Origin: Arbacia lixula
Taxonomy: Eukaryota; Echinodermata; Echinoidea; Arbacioida; Arbaciidae
Assembly (NCBI GenBank): GCA_963669155.1
Contig: OZ022577.1
Coordinates: 12,519,395-12,583,394, forward strand
Length of the DNA stretch: 64,000 nucleotides
Reading direction: 5' to 3'
This document shows positions 1 to 12,626 of this stretch, in pieces. The position numbers were made by a program, and so were the translations under genes. The first letter of the stretch is position 1. The number at the start of each line of letters is the position of its first letter. Below the pieces are notes generated by a model. The model saw only the letters and a list, made by a program, of their open reading frames with translations, had not been told where the DNA came from and searched no databases.

Positions 1-505
1 TTTCCGAGTGCAATTTCAGTCCACTGTTAATGTTCCCAGTGAGAGAAGCATAATGTTTATTAAGAAGCATGAGTAACACGTTGGTTGCTTTTTTAAACTC
101 ATTGTTTGAATGAAATCGGACAACTGAAAAGAAAGTGATGAATTTGTTAATGCTTCAAACAGTGATGCTTAATGTAGGCAAATTGGCAACTCTGTCACTT
201 TTTGCCATTATGTTGTTAAGTGTATTTTGATAAACTTAATCTCCTTTGCTCTAATTTTTCTGATCATATCAAGAGCAACCTTTAACTTCTAGACCGGAGT
301 TACCCTGTATAGTTAAATGTGGCATTTTATCTTTGTCGGCATGCATGCTATCCGCTCTGTCTGCCTCGTGACAGTGTAGGCCAAATACGTAACAACAATT
401 TATGCGAACATTATGATAATGAATGGCGATGATGATAAAACTCGATGATAATTATCGATTTGATAAATGGTAATCATGATCACATACCAATCATCTTGCT
501 TCGTT

Positions 506-546
<41 letters not shown>

Positions 547-558
547 TGTGTGTGTTTC

Positions 559-602
<44 letters not shown>

Positions 603-657
603 CATAAGCATGACAATTCCATCCGTTGATAACACCTATATTCATCTGGTTATTCAG
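1..657 (+). other. Intron of the EGF receptor gene (left edge)
   Basis: No exon is seen before the acceptor at 650-657 (ttattcag). The stretch is AT-rich and holds a (GT)n run at about 509-555 and a (GA)n run at about 563-599. Open frames here are read from these repeats. Confidence 0.5.
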
Positions 658-877
658 GCAGCGCCTGTAGTGATGTGGTGTGTCAGAATGGTGGGGCTTG
701 TTACGTAGCGTCCAACCCGTCTTCGACCGGGACGGGGTTCGTGTGCGTGTGCGCCCAGGGATACGAGGGGACGTACTGCGAGCTTGAGACACCCGTCGAG
801 GCAGAGGAAGGTACTACAGGTAAGGGCCAGGCGCGGGGCCAGGAGTAGAGGTCTGGTGGTGGGGAAGAGGGGGTTTG

Positions 878-908
<31 letters not shown>

Positions 909-3900
909 GGGGGGGGGGGGGGGAGGGCGTGATGCAGAAATATTTACTTTGTCTTCCTAGTGTATGTAGGCAGGGATACTGTTATGAGGGATTGGACTAA
1001 ACCTTTCTTTGAACCCATGCTCCACGCGCCACCGAACAGTTATGTGTTCTCAACATGTGTTTTTCAGGTGGTTTAACAGTTATGACCATGACTGCGTGGC
1101 AACGGCTTCTCAGAGAGAAGAAGAGAAATGAAGGGTCTCATCTCGCTTGTCCAATCATGTTAATTAATAGCATCAATATCTCCATGAGCATAAAATATAT
1201 CAGCAAACAACAACAACAACAACAGATTTCAAGTGAAATACCTCAGCTGCACGCAAACGCACGCAACCACTGTTAATGAAAATACACAGTTGAAGATATC
1301 ATTTTGACAATGATGGAATCCCACGAATGCACAAGATATCGGAGAATGAAATTAGTGAATTTTAAATGTAATACAAATATGTCATATGTCAGATTTTTAA
1401 AATTATTCCTTATTATTTGATATTGTAAGAAGCAGAATACATGATCTTTTATAGTGTTGCCCTTAACTTCCTTGAAATTTGCACACATTGATAAAAAAAA
1501 TAGTTTCTAGAGGTAAAATGGACAGTCAAAGGTATTTTCTTTTTCATCCGCTAAATGTCGGTGCTGAACATGGGACATCAAAGCATTATCATGAATGTGG
1601 CATGCTTTTGAGATTTATTAGCACGTTTTAGCACCCATACAGATGTTTAAATAGATTGTGCTTGAGTGATCTTAAGTGATGATAATAATAACATTCTATT
1701 ATTCTTTGTAATCCTCATAATACCCCCATCTCACTAGGAAGGCGATCATGGCAACCATGGCGATCTGTGTAAATCCCGCAAAGCATAGCAGAATCTTCCT
1801 CGAATTCGATTTTTAGCCTGCGAGGCGATTGCACTGCAACTCCACTGCGACCGACCTGCGCTGAAGGCGATGGTAATACACTGATAGTACGACGCTGCCA
1901 CTCTCTTGCCACGATTCGAGGCAGATGTGATGCGCTGCTTCTGCGATCAAAGCGACCGTACAGCGAGGCTCATGCGCTAATAAGGACCTCACTACGGTGG
2001 TGCTAGGAATGGAGCGATTATTACGTTCATGATGGGCTCTTGAAACGATTTCAATCAACCGGCATATTAATCGCGTAGATTTGCTACGCTTTGCGGGATT
2101 TACACAGATCGCCATGGTCGCCATGATCGCCTTCTTTGTGAGATGGGGGTATAAGATATTAACGCTCTTGCTTTCCTCGTGCCGTGTAGACCCAAATCAA
2201 CCACTGTCCATTGTTAATAACACGTATTGTTCTCTGGTCAATCAGGCAGCGCCTGTAGCCACGTGGTGTGTCAGAATGGTGGGGCATGTTACGTTGCGTC
2301 CAACCCGTCTTCGACCGGGACGGGGTTCGTGTGCGTGTGCGCCCAGGGATACGAGGGGACGTACTGCGAGCTGGAGACGGAAGAGGGAGGTACGTAAGGG
2401 CCAGAACGAGAGGTCCAGTGGTGGGGAATATAAGGGGGGGGGGGGGGATTTCTACTTCCCATCAAATATGAAGGGACCACCAATGGTCATGCATGAGTGG
2501 GCAAATTTTAAATGCAAAAATGTCACTTTTCAAAAGTCACAAGGGTAATTCTTTCTAACGTTTAACAATACATTTTAGCATTGTGCGATTTTTTAATTTT
2601 TTTTTCACTCAACCATGGCACGAAAACGACTTTTTATGTTTCCATAACAGGTCATGTTACATCTTTGTCAAAATATCCAGAGTTTTATTGTTTTCACTAA
2701 AATAAAGGGTTTTCAAAGTTTCAAACTCAGGAGGGATGAGTATTTGTTAAACGGTGCTCACTCAACCAGAATATTGGGTTGAGTGTCGGGATAGGTGTTG
2801 GTGCATCGAGAGATGGATGATAAACATTGGAAGGACATAAATTATGCACCAGACATGGAATTAATCAAAAATTCAAAAATATGACAGAATCCGAAAATTA
2901 CCCTTGTGACTTTTGAATAGTGACATTTTGCCTTTAAAATCATGCATGACTAATTGGTGATTTTCACACATAAGTTAAGGAACAACCGTACTAAATTATT
3001 TTGCCCCAAAACCTCTTTGATAAAAAAATTGCGCTATTTTGCGTAAGGGGGACTTACTTTTTTTGTTGTGTTTAGAAATTATTATACACCCACACACTCA
3101 TTCCTCTACTTCTCTTTATTTCTCTCCCTTTCTCTTTACCTCTTTGTCCTTCTCTCTTTGAATCTATGCATCTCCTGCTCTTCCTCTTTCTCTTCCTGTC
3201 TTTCTCTTTTTTTTTCTTCTCATTTACCTTCTCCACCTTTCACTTAATTTACATTCGATCTCAATTCAATCTCTCTTTCTTCCTCGTCCGCCCGCCCTAA
3301 CTCTCTCTCTCTCTCTTTCATTCTTCCTCTTCTCTTTCCCTTTCGTTCTCCCATTCAATTTCTGTCCCTTCTCAACATATGCCATATAACCAAATCTCTT
3401 TCATCGTTATTCCTTCCCCTCCCCCTCCCCGCTTCTCTCTCTCTCTCTCTCTCTCTCGCTCTCTCCTTTTCTCTATCTCTCCCTTTCTCTCACAACGCGG
3501 TGCAGCCAGTACTCCTTCACCCACTCCCGTCACCGGCCCATGCGCCAGCAAACCCTGCATGAATGGAGCGACGTGCATCAACCCGACCGACCCTGACGCG
3601 ACGGCGCCCCTTTGCCAGTGCGCTGTTGGCTACGTGGGCTATATCTGCGACAGAGTGGACACAGGTACGTTCTATGACGGCCTTTTCATCCTTTCATGAC
3701 TGCATATCATTCAAAACAATAGGCTTGTAGTATGGAATCGTATGCATCTACGAAAGTTTTGTTAGAAACGTTGGATCAGTGTAAAATATCACTTTCCCAA
3801 TGGTGATTATTTCTATAACTTGGAACTAATATCATGATTTGTTTATGCTGGATGATTGTTGGACACGGGAAACGGCAAATTACAAACAGTGTCTTGAAGC

Positions 3901-3986
3901 ACACATGCTCAGATTTGTTAAAATCAAGAGGGAAAGCAGTATCCTCTTCTCTCACACACACACACATACATACCCAACCACCATCA

Positions 3987-4028
<42 letters not shown>

Positions 4029-7000
4029 GTAAGTATAGTTGGTATATATATTTATCTATTCATCTCCTGTCCAATTCATGTTGTTTTATACATATTATAT
4101 GTGCATGTATATGTTTATGTACATTTCGACATCATTGGTAACTGTATGTGACTAAGCATTTGTTTACTATCTAAATGATATTTTAAAAGGAAATACTCTC
4201 TCTTGAACATCTTAAACAATTTTTTTCCTTTTATTTTCTTACTTCCCGTCCTCCTTTCTACCTGTATGTCTCACCTCATGTCTATATCCCCTACTTTCTC
4301 TCAGGCCACGGCGACTGCGATCCCAACCCCTGCGGGAGTTACGGCATGTGCAACCCGAGCCCCTTCTCTACCCGGGGCTACACCTGCGAGTGCCAGCACG
4401 GGTACACTGGGGAGGACTGCGAGAGATCGCTGACTCCAGGTGAGTAAAGGCCACCGCAGGCGATACGATTCCGCCACGATTCTGCTACAGTCAAAAGGGC
4501 CTATGACTGAAAACGTGACGTCATCTCTACTGGCACAAATCCCATGACCGTTTTTTTTTTTTTTTAAGATTCAGGCAGTCGCAGAGTTGGTTGATTTATC
4601 GCATCGTGTCGACTGCGTTTGACCTTAAGATAAAGTGACGTCGAATATACCACACGGATCATGGAAAGGGCAGTCTGAGTCTCGTATCCCTCCCTCCACA
4701 GCTATGTTATGATATGTACTTACGAATGGAAGGACTGCTATGACGTCTTTGTCACACAGCCTACTATATTGCCCCACTATATAGTTTGAAAAATGAGTTT
4801 ATTTCGAGTTATGTAGATTTTACGAGGTCCCATAAGTTCGAGCCGAGGCCCTCAATAAAGCCCACATATCCGAATAACCATGTCATTATGGTGCTTTCCC
4901 TTTGTCCGCCCCCCCCTCCCCTCCCCCCCCCCCCCCCCCCCCAGTAAAATGAGCGTATTTCACATTCATATCCTATGACTTTCTCTCACCTATAATGATG
5001 TGTTTCTTTTTCACGAAGTATAATGATATGACATGTCATATTCGATATTGTGAATTATGTTATCTATTTGTAAACAATCTTTAATGATATGAACTGAACT
5101 TCGCTTATAGGCATTCATTATTTTCTACATCAGATTCCAATGCATGTAATAGTTCGCCATGTCGAAACGGTGCGCAGTGCTTTAATAAGTATCAGAGTAG
5201 CGGATTCATCTGTTCCTGCCTGGCGGGCTACAGCGGCGAGCTCTGTGACATAGCAGGTTAGAATCATGCGGCTAATATTACTATCCAGTACCATGAATAT
5301 CGATACTTCTTTTGCTGAAGTGCGTTCCAAAGTATTAACGCATTCTCCTAAATTAATGATATATACACACATCTGCTTTTCAACCTATAGTTTAAATTGT
5401 AACATTCATCAGTATCGTCATATCTATTATTATCACCTAAGCTTTACATTCGTAGCAGCTATGGCTATTCCATTGCATAGCTTTTTAAGAAGAAATCTTA
5501 AAGAATTAAGGTATACGGTCACATGGAAGAAGGTTATTATTGCCGCTCGCGTAATATCAGTATGAACGTTGAGTCTTTCACGCAGTTTCTGTACCCTAAC
5601 TACGTGGTACACCGTCTTAGCATTGCATATTGCTTATTGGACTGAAAGGGTTAATCGGCTAGTGGTCGCAACGCAGCGCTTCCTTTTGAAGGATATAAGG
5701 ATGAACTCTCTTAGTCTCATTAGCACGAAACTCTTAGCACGAAGTTCTTATTGATATGGAGCCGTCCCAGCTTGGTACCGAGAAGGTTATGCCGTGACAT
5801 TAATCTATACGACAGGTCCGTGTGTGAGCGATCCCTGCTCCAATGGAGGGACGTGCATGGAAGACAACACAGCTACCCTAGGCTATCACTGCCTCTGCAC
5901 TGCTCAGTATGGTGGAGTCAACTGCACGGAAGAGATCCCGAGCAGTGAGCTATTTTTTTATGTTCTATTTCCGTCATTCACCCAAATTTGATTATCTATC
6001 ATGTTATATAGACACTTTTAAAAGTGTATTCGAAAGAAAAAATCTGAAATAATTATGCAGTCTTATAGTTAATATATATATACAACAATGCATGCTCTAT
6101 TCATATCAATATACATGTATTCCGACGGTATAATCACAAAAATAATGGGTAAGGTGTGTAAATATTCTAGGTATACATTTGTGCATACCGTGAGAATGGT
6201 ACTCGTGCATAGACAGTATGAATGGTTGGTTAAACACAATTATATCCGCAAAAGCATTTCATTGACCTGGAAGTCATTTGATATCAATGCATGTTGTCTG
6301 TGTTTATATAATAGTTTTGCAGTGCAAACCTACTTTCGTACATTATCGACTCTGCTTATGTTTACACACAGATCCATGCTCGCCGAATCCCTGCCAGATG
6401 AACGCGCCCTGCTACCAGCTGATGGAGACGGCGTTCAACGATCACATCGTGCCCTACTACTGCTCCTGCCCAACGGGCTACATAGGCACACAATGTCAGA
6501 TCATAGGTTGGTCCTACTTTTGTAATTACCTTCTAGGCCCCGTTGCATAAAACTTAATGGTAACTCTGTCATCAATGGTAACTACCATGGTAACATCACA
6601 CAACAGCCAATCAAGTGCACCGTTTCCATAAAAGTTGTCATTGATAGCAAAGTTACTATCAATGGTAAGTTATATGCAACAGGGCCCTAATCCATTGACA
6701 GGGGGATGTAGCACTTAAACTTACTGGTTTTGCTATACTTCTTTCCAAGAAAAAGATGGGTCAATTATATTTTGTCGGTTACCAGAATTTCGCTCCATGC
6801 AGTTAGGAGGAACAGTCCTATGTTTCCAGTATACGTAGAACACATTGTTGAATCCATTTAAATGAGCAACGTACACTCTAAACATTTAATATTATATATA
6901 TTTTTTAAAAAAATAGGGAAACAGCAGACTCCAGAGGCAAATTTGAAATTCATGTCATCATTTGAGTAAATGTCTACTGTAACAAAAATAATTTTCTATT

Positions 7001-7301
7001 TACTTTCTCTTAATTGACTCAAGTCGTATCACTTATGTTTTATTCACGAGTGCCTTAATCGCCTTAGATTGTTTCTTAATGAATCTATCCCCGGCGTTGA
7101 ATGGCAGACCCTTGTGCTTCCGGCCCGTGCTCCAACGGGGCAACCTGCAGCCAGGTCGTCTCGGAAAATGACCCGAATGTATACGACTACGTTTGTGACT
7201 GTCTGTCTGACTTTACTGGGCCGACTTGCTCAACCCTAGGTACGCATCTCTACCGAAACACAATGTTTTTCGTTGACTGTCTGTCTGTTTGTATGTATAT
7301 T

Positions 7302-7357
<56 letters not shown>

Positions 7358-10300
7358 GCCGGTTGATCATCATTACTGTTTTCATATAATTTATGATTAT
7401 CCCACGATGGATGCAACTAATGGTGGTTTATGTTGTATTTTGCGTTTCCCATTTATAAAAACGATGATAATAACTATTTTTGTATGTCAGCCTTCCTCAT
7501 ATTCATGACTATGTTGACCTTATAATCTGTATTTATGGCTACCACAGCACCGTGCTTCTCTAACCCCTGCTCTAACGGAGGATCGTGTGCAAACGTAGAA
7601 GTAATTGACCCTGTGTTCGGCACGGAGGAGACAGGCTACATCTGCGCATGCGTGAATGGATGGGAAGGAGAAAACTGTCAAACATTTGGTAAGACCGATG
7701 ACGTCATCGAAATTACTCTTGAGACGAATATAAAGACACATTTTAGTTAGAACATGTATTCGTATTCCGGTTGGACAAATCTGAGAAGCAGAGCAAAACA
7801 AGAATCGTGTATAATTGTACAACTGCTGCAATAACAAAGTTTTTAGTGTTTTGATTATACAAAGATCGATATATTTGATCAAAACACTGATTTTGTTATG
7901 TTTGGCCCAAGTTTTATTTGCAACCTTCCGTTCGAATCACTCATACCGGATAATAAACAAGTTTATGATTACGTTATGACGCTAGAGGTTGTGCACTAAG
8001 CATACTAAGATTAAAAATAAAAATAAATTATCATACGCTTAAAGGGCATAAAAGACAAAGACTAGCTTGTGAAGTGATATTGGATGATTTAAATTTAGAT
8101 GGATTGTATCAGTATTCATGGAACCTAGAATCGCTCTTATATTGGTAACTAATTGGTCTTCAAAGTTGACTACAATATGAAATAATAACAGTTTTCTATC
8201 TCGTTTCACTGATCTTTATTTCCTTCATTGTATGTAGTGCAAGTGCAAGACGCATGTGCCTCCATGCCCTGTCAAAATAGTGGCGAGTGCAAATCCACGG
8301 GCAGCTTCTACACCTGCACTTGTTCCGTTGGCTTCGTGGGAGACTTCTGCCAATACGATGGTAAGTTCTTGTCTCTTTTCATTAATTATGCCACACAACT
8401 GTTCAACATGTTTTTTTAGACTAGATGAGGTATGCTTTTATTCACATCTTACACATTGTTCCTTAGACAAACTAAACACATCTAAAAATGTAAGTCCCCC
8501 GTTTTTCTTAATAGCATAACTTTTAAACAAAACAGTTTTGAGCAAAATAACTTTGCATGACTCTTCCTACACTCATTGACTAACTTCGGTGTGAAAATGT
8601 GATTGATCCGTCCATTTATGCATGAGTGAGCACATATCAATGGCAAAAATGTCACTTTTCAGAATTCGCAAGGGTCGTTTTGGGAAAATTGTGATACAGG
8701 ATTTCAACCAATTATGTTTTTGGTGAATAATTAAGTGATATTTATAACAATCATCAATCGTTGGACCCCCTTACACATCCTCTCACACTTTTGATATTGT
8801 TTAGGGTTGAATGAGCTCAATTTAAAAAAAAAAATCAACATTCCTAATTTTTGAAATCCATGAAGTTTGCTCAAAAAGTCGAATTGATTTTTTTTCTAGC
8901 AAAATATGTCTTCACATTTGCTAAAAACATGAGAAGTTATAACAATATCATTGTTGAGTGCTCACACTACATAAACAAAACATACTATTATTCACTGTTT
9001 TGGAGCATAAAAAAATGACTCCGGTGACTTTCGAAAAGTGACACTTTTACCTTTAATACAATCTCATTCATGCACGACTTGATGGATCAATCACATTTCC
9101 ACAGAAGTTAGTCAATGAGTGTAAGAACACCCCTGCCTAACTATTTTGCCTAAACTTATTTTTTTTTACGGTATTTTGAAAATGGGGGGACTTTCTTTTT
9201 TTGTTTTGTTTACATAGGAGGATGCTTTTTTTATTTCGGTTTCGTACGTCACACGATTGATCTAAATGATGTTTGGGTGGTTTATTCAATGTTCAAGACA
9301 AGTGTTTTTTTCTCTGCAAATGGGATACACTACCTTTAGCGCATACTCCCCACGAAATCGTGGCCCTCGATCAAAGTCAACAATATGTTCATGAAAGATC
9401 GTTGTAACAATTTGATTTCCCTTTCCGATTCCTACATCAGACCCATGTCTTCCCAACCCGTGTTTGAACGATGGCCAGTGCTTCATCGGGGCAGAGGGGA
9501 ACACCTTTATCTGTCTGTGCTCACAATCCTTCACCGGGTCTTATTGTGAGAGATATGGTAAGTCTCTCCACATCCCTTCCTTTTAGACAGCAACAATGCA
9601 CGCGCTGTTGGTGTCTGGATACAATGCATGCAATACTGTATGTGACAGGTCGATATGGAATATATCAGAAGAAGAGGTTGTTCGTGTGGAAAAAAGGGGC
9701 CTAAAATAACATCCGTTGGTACGTACATGCCTTGTTTATATTGAAAATATCAATCAATAATTCGAATGAACGCTAGTTAAGAGTAAACAGAAAGATTTTT
9801 GTTTTAAAGAAGCTTACAATGAATCTAATTACATTAACAATAATGTCAGCAGGCATTTTTCCTGGTTTATTGGTGAAATATAGTATACTCAAAATCAAAC
9901 ATGGAAAAGGCCTTCTTCAATGTAATTAGACTCTCACGGACAATTACAAACACTTATTGTAGTTTAATGATATAATTATTACATTTCAAATGTGTTTAAA
10001 CATTGACTTATTGTTTCTCTTATATCATCATGATCTTTATTACCACCACCAACATCGTCATCATCATCATCATCATCATCATAATCATCATCATCATTGC
10101 CATCATCAATATCAACATCATCGTAGTCGTCATCAGCGTTATTATTCACTGTCAAATCTTTTATTTGGGCTTAGTTTCCTGTATCATTGTTTTTCTCCTC
10201 TCGATACAGTCACGGCCTGTTCGTCCGATCCGTGTCAGAACGGCGGTGTGTGTAGCTTTATCCCTGCTATCAACTCTTACAGCTGCAGCTGTACCGGCCA

Positions 10301-12626
10301 GTACACGGGACGTAACTGTGAATACGTCGGTGAGTTTCACGTATTTGTGTAATGTATGCGATACATACATGTAAGGAGCTGAGGTGGTACCTATAAAATG
10401 GGATCGGGATGGGTGTCCGCTTGTGGAAAAGGACTAGGGGGACAAAGTGTGTTATTAGGATGGGATGATGGGAAGTTGGATCCCATATCGATGTGATGTA
10501 ATTTGGAATATGTGGGGCGTGATTCAGGCGCTTGATTTTCCTCCCCTACGATCAATCTAGAACATTAAAAGATGAAGAAAATAAAAACAAACGGAAGTGG
10601 GTGCTGAGTTACGAAGTGCTTTTCACAGTAGCGGACAATGTCCCTTGCGGTTTATCGAGAAGAATGGGGTTAATGGAATGAATAAGTGTCACAACTTATC
10701 GTAACGGAAAGATGGGAAATTATACTGTATTCCCTTTATCAACTACTCAACACTGCATTCCATCAACCGGTATGTCATTGTTACTTGAATCTGTTACCTC
10801 GCATTGCAGATCCTTGCTTCTCCAGCCCTTGTCAGAACGATGGCTTTTGCCTTCAGAACACCGATTCCAGTGCCTTCCTTTGCAGTTGTCAGAATGACTT
10901 CCATGGCGTGTACTGCGAGCTGGGAGGACCTGCTAATGGTAATGCTAATGGTAATGGATAGTAATCAGTCAGGCAAACTGACACCATGTGTTCAATGCGA
11001 CTGAGATTTGCAAGCAATAACACCTTATGCACAACTAGTATCATGAACATAGCATCATGTCTTTAACTATAATTAATAGGTAGTATTATGGTCTGCATTA
11101 ACAATTTAATATTGTTGAGATGTCATAAAAATCAGGTAATGTTTCACCTCAATTAAAAAGTACTCCTGTGAAGGGTCACTTGCGCCCCAGTACGCCCCCG
11201 ATTCCCTTGAGAATGGGGGCACATTAATTGGATATGGTCTACATATGCAATAGAATTTCCCTCTTCGTATAACATAAAAGTATACTGTTCTGTAACTGAT
11301 CATAATCAAATCAATCACATTTCGAATATCTTGAATTGAGAGTAATCCATTTTCAACATCCGAAGAACTGTTCTAAAATAATTCTATTCCTATATTTCGG
11401 AAGACCTGTGTACTGGAAACCCGTGCGAGGGCGACAGTACGTGTGTGGTGGATGGGCCGGATCTCCTTGGTAACTACGCCGCCATGTGCCTATGTCCTAC
11501 AGGGTACACCGGACTCACGTGCGCTATTGAGCTACCTCGTAAGTCACCTCTATATATTACGTCTACAGAACCTTGACTTGAATCGGCTCATTAATGAAAC
11601 AGAATCGTGAAGGTTTTACATGTGAGCCCACTGGAAGTTTAACTGTTTCATGTCTCCATCAATGGGATTATTGAAATTGCGACTCACGTACTCTCTGTTT
11701 TGGGATCAGAAAAAAAATCCTGCAAATTCTCATCCCGACTTTCTGAGTGAGGACCTTTCTGTTCTCTTCTCTTTGTGAACATGGTGAAAGTGTTGCTTTT
11801 TTTTTTAGAGTGTAGGTCACTTTTAAAGAGTCAGTTACAACGGCAACATTCATTTTTCCAAATACTAAGCGAATCATGCACTCATGATATTTGAAAACTT
11901 TTTCCCGAAGCTACCATCTTGTGCCAGTCCGGCCCATGTCTGAACGGAGGCTCATGTGAGTCCTCACCCACGTCCTTCGGGGGATTCATCTGTAAGTGTG
12001 CCGCAGACTTCAGTGGAGCCAGGTGCCAAATCAACGAAGAACTTGGTAAGGGGGCGACTTGACATGAATTTATTCATGTTTCTTCTGGTTTCGATATGAC
12101 GCACAACAATCTCAAGACAATCATATGTATATGAGATGAGTTTATAGTATATGTGATATAACCATATACATCTACAAGCTAGGAGCTTGATGACGTAGGG
12201 AAATATTTACAATATGCGTACATGCTTATTAATAGAGTTTTGTGTTTATTTCGGAAAATATTGGTATAATATGAATTAAACATTCATAATAGATATTGAT
12301 ACATGATTGATATAACATGATATGCCATTACATTATTGATGAGGATGAGGGAAGAGGGGAAGGGTAGTTGAAACAAAGCATGTTCTTAGAGATTTCTTGA
12401 AGATGATAAGAGTACAACTGATTTTCCCTCTGCGTTTGACCTCTCTCAGGGCTTCCCACGGGGCCACCCGTATCCATTGACTACCAGGAGTCGACCACTG
12501 ACGCGGTCTTAGCGTGCGCCTCCAACCCCTGTCTGAATGGAGGCACGTGTCAAAACTATTACAGCACTTACTCCTGCCTTTGCCCACGGTACTACGTAGG
12601 ACCCACGTGTGAAACGGACCTCAGAA
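658..12626 (+). CDS. Array of 16 EGF-like exons of the receptor
   Basis: Exons: 658-819, 2246-2389, 3506-3664, 4305-4439, 5134-5256, 5816-5944, 6372-6506, 7108-7239, 7548-7688, 8238-8360, 9441-9557, 10210-10329, 10810-10938, 11404-11538, 11911-12045, 12450-12626. Each is a multiple of 3 (117-177 nt), starts and ends in phase 1, and encodes one six-cysteine EGF domain with the usual C-x-x-N-P-C, C-x-N-G-G-x-C and C-x-C-x-x-G-Y/F-x-G-x-x-C spacing. Most domains lack the D-x-D/N-E start of calcium-binding EGFs. Ten carry a C-x-S-x-P-C O-glucose site and seven a C-x4-S/T-C O-fucose site. The last exon adds a Thr/Pro/Ser-rich stretch before its EGF. Ends at 819 and 10938 each have an alternative nearby donor in the same phase. 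Confidence 0.88.

Noticed and set aside
7213-7508. Cys-Val or Thr-His repeat open frames near the GT run
   Set aside because: They are read from the (GT)n microsatellite. The only real coding part is the EGF exon ending at 7239.
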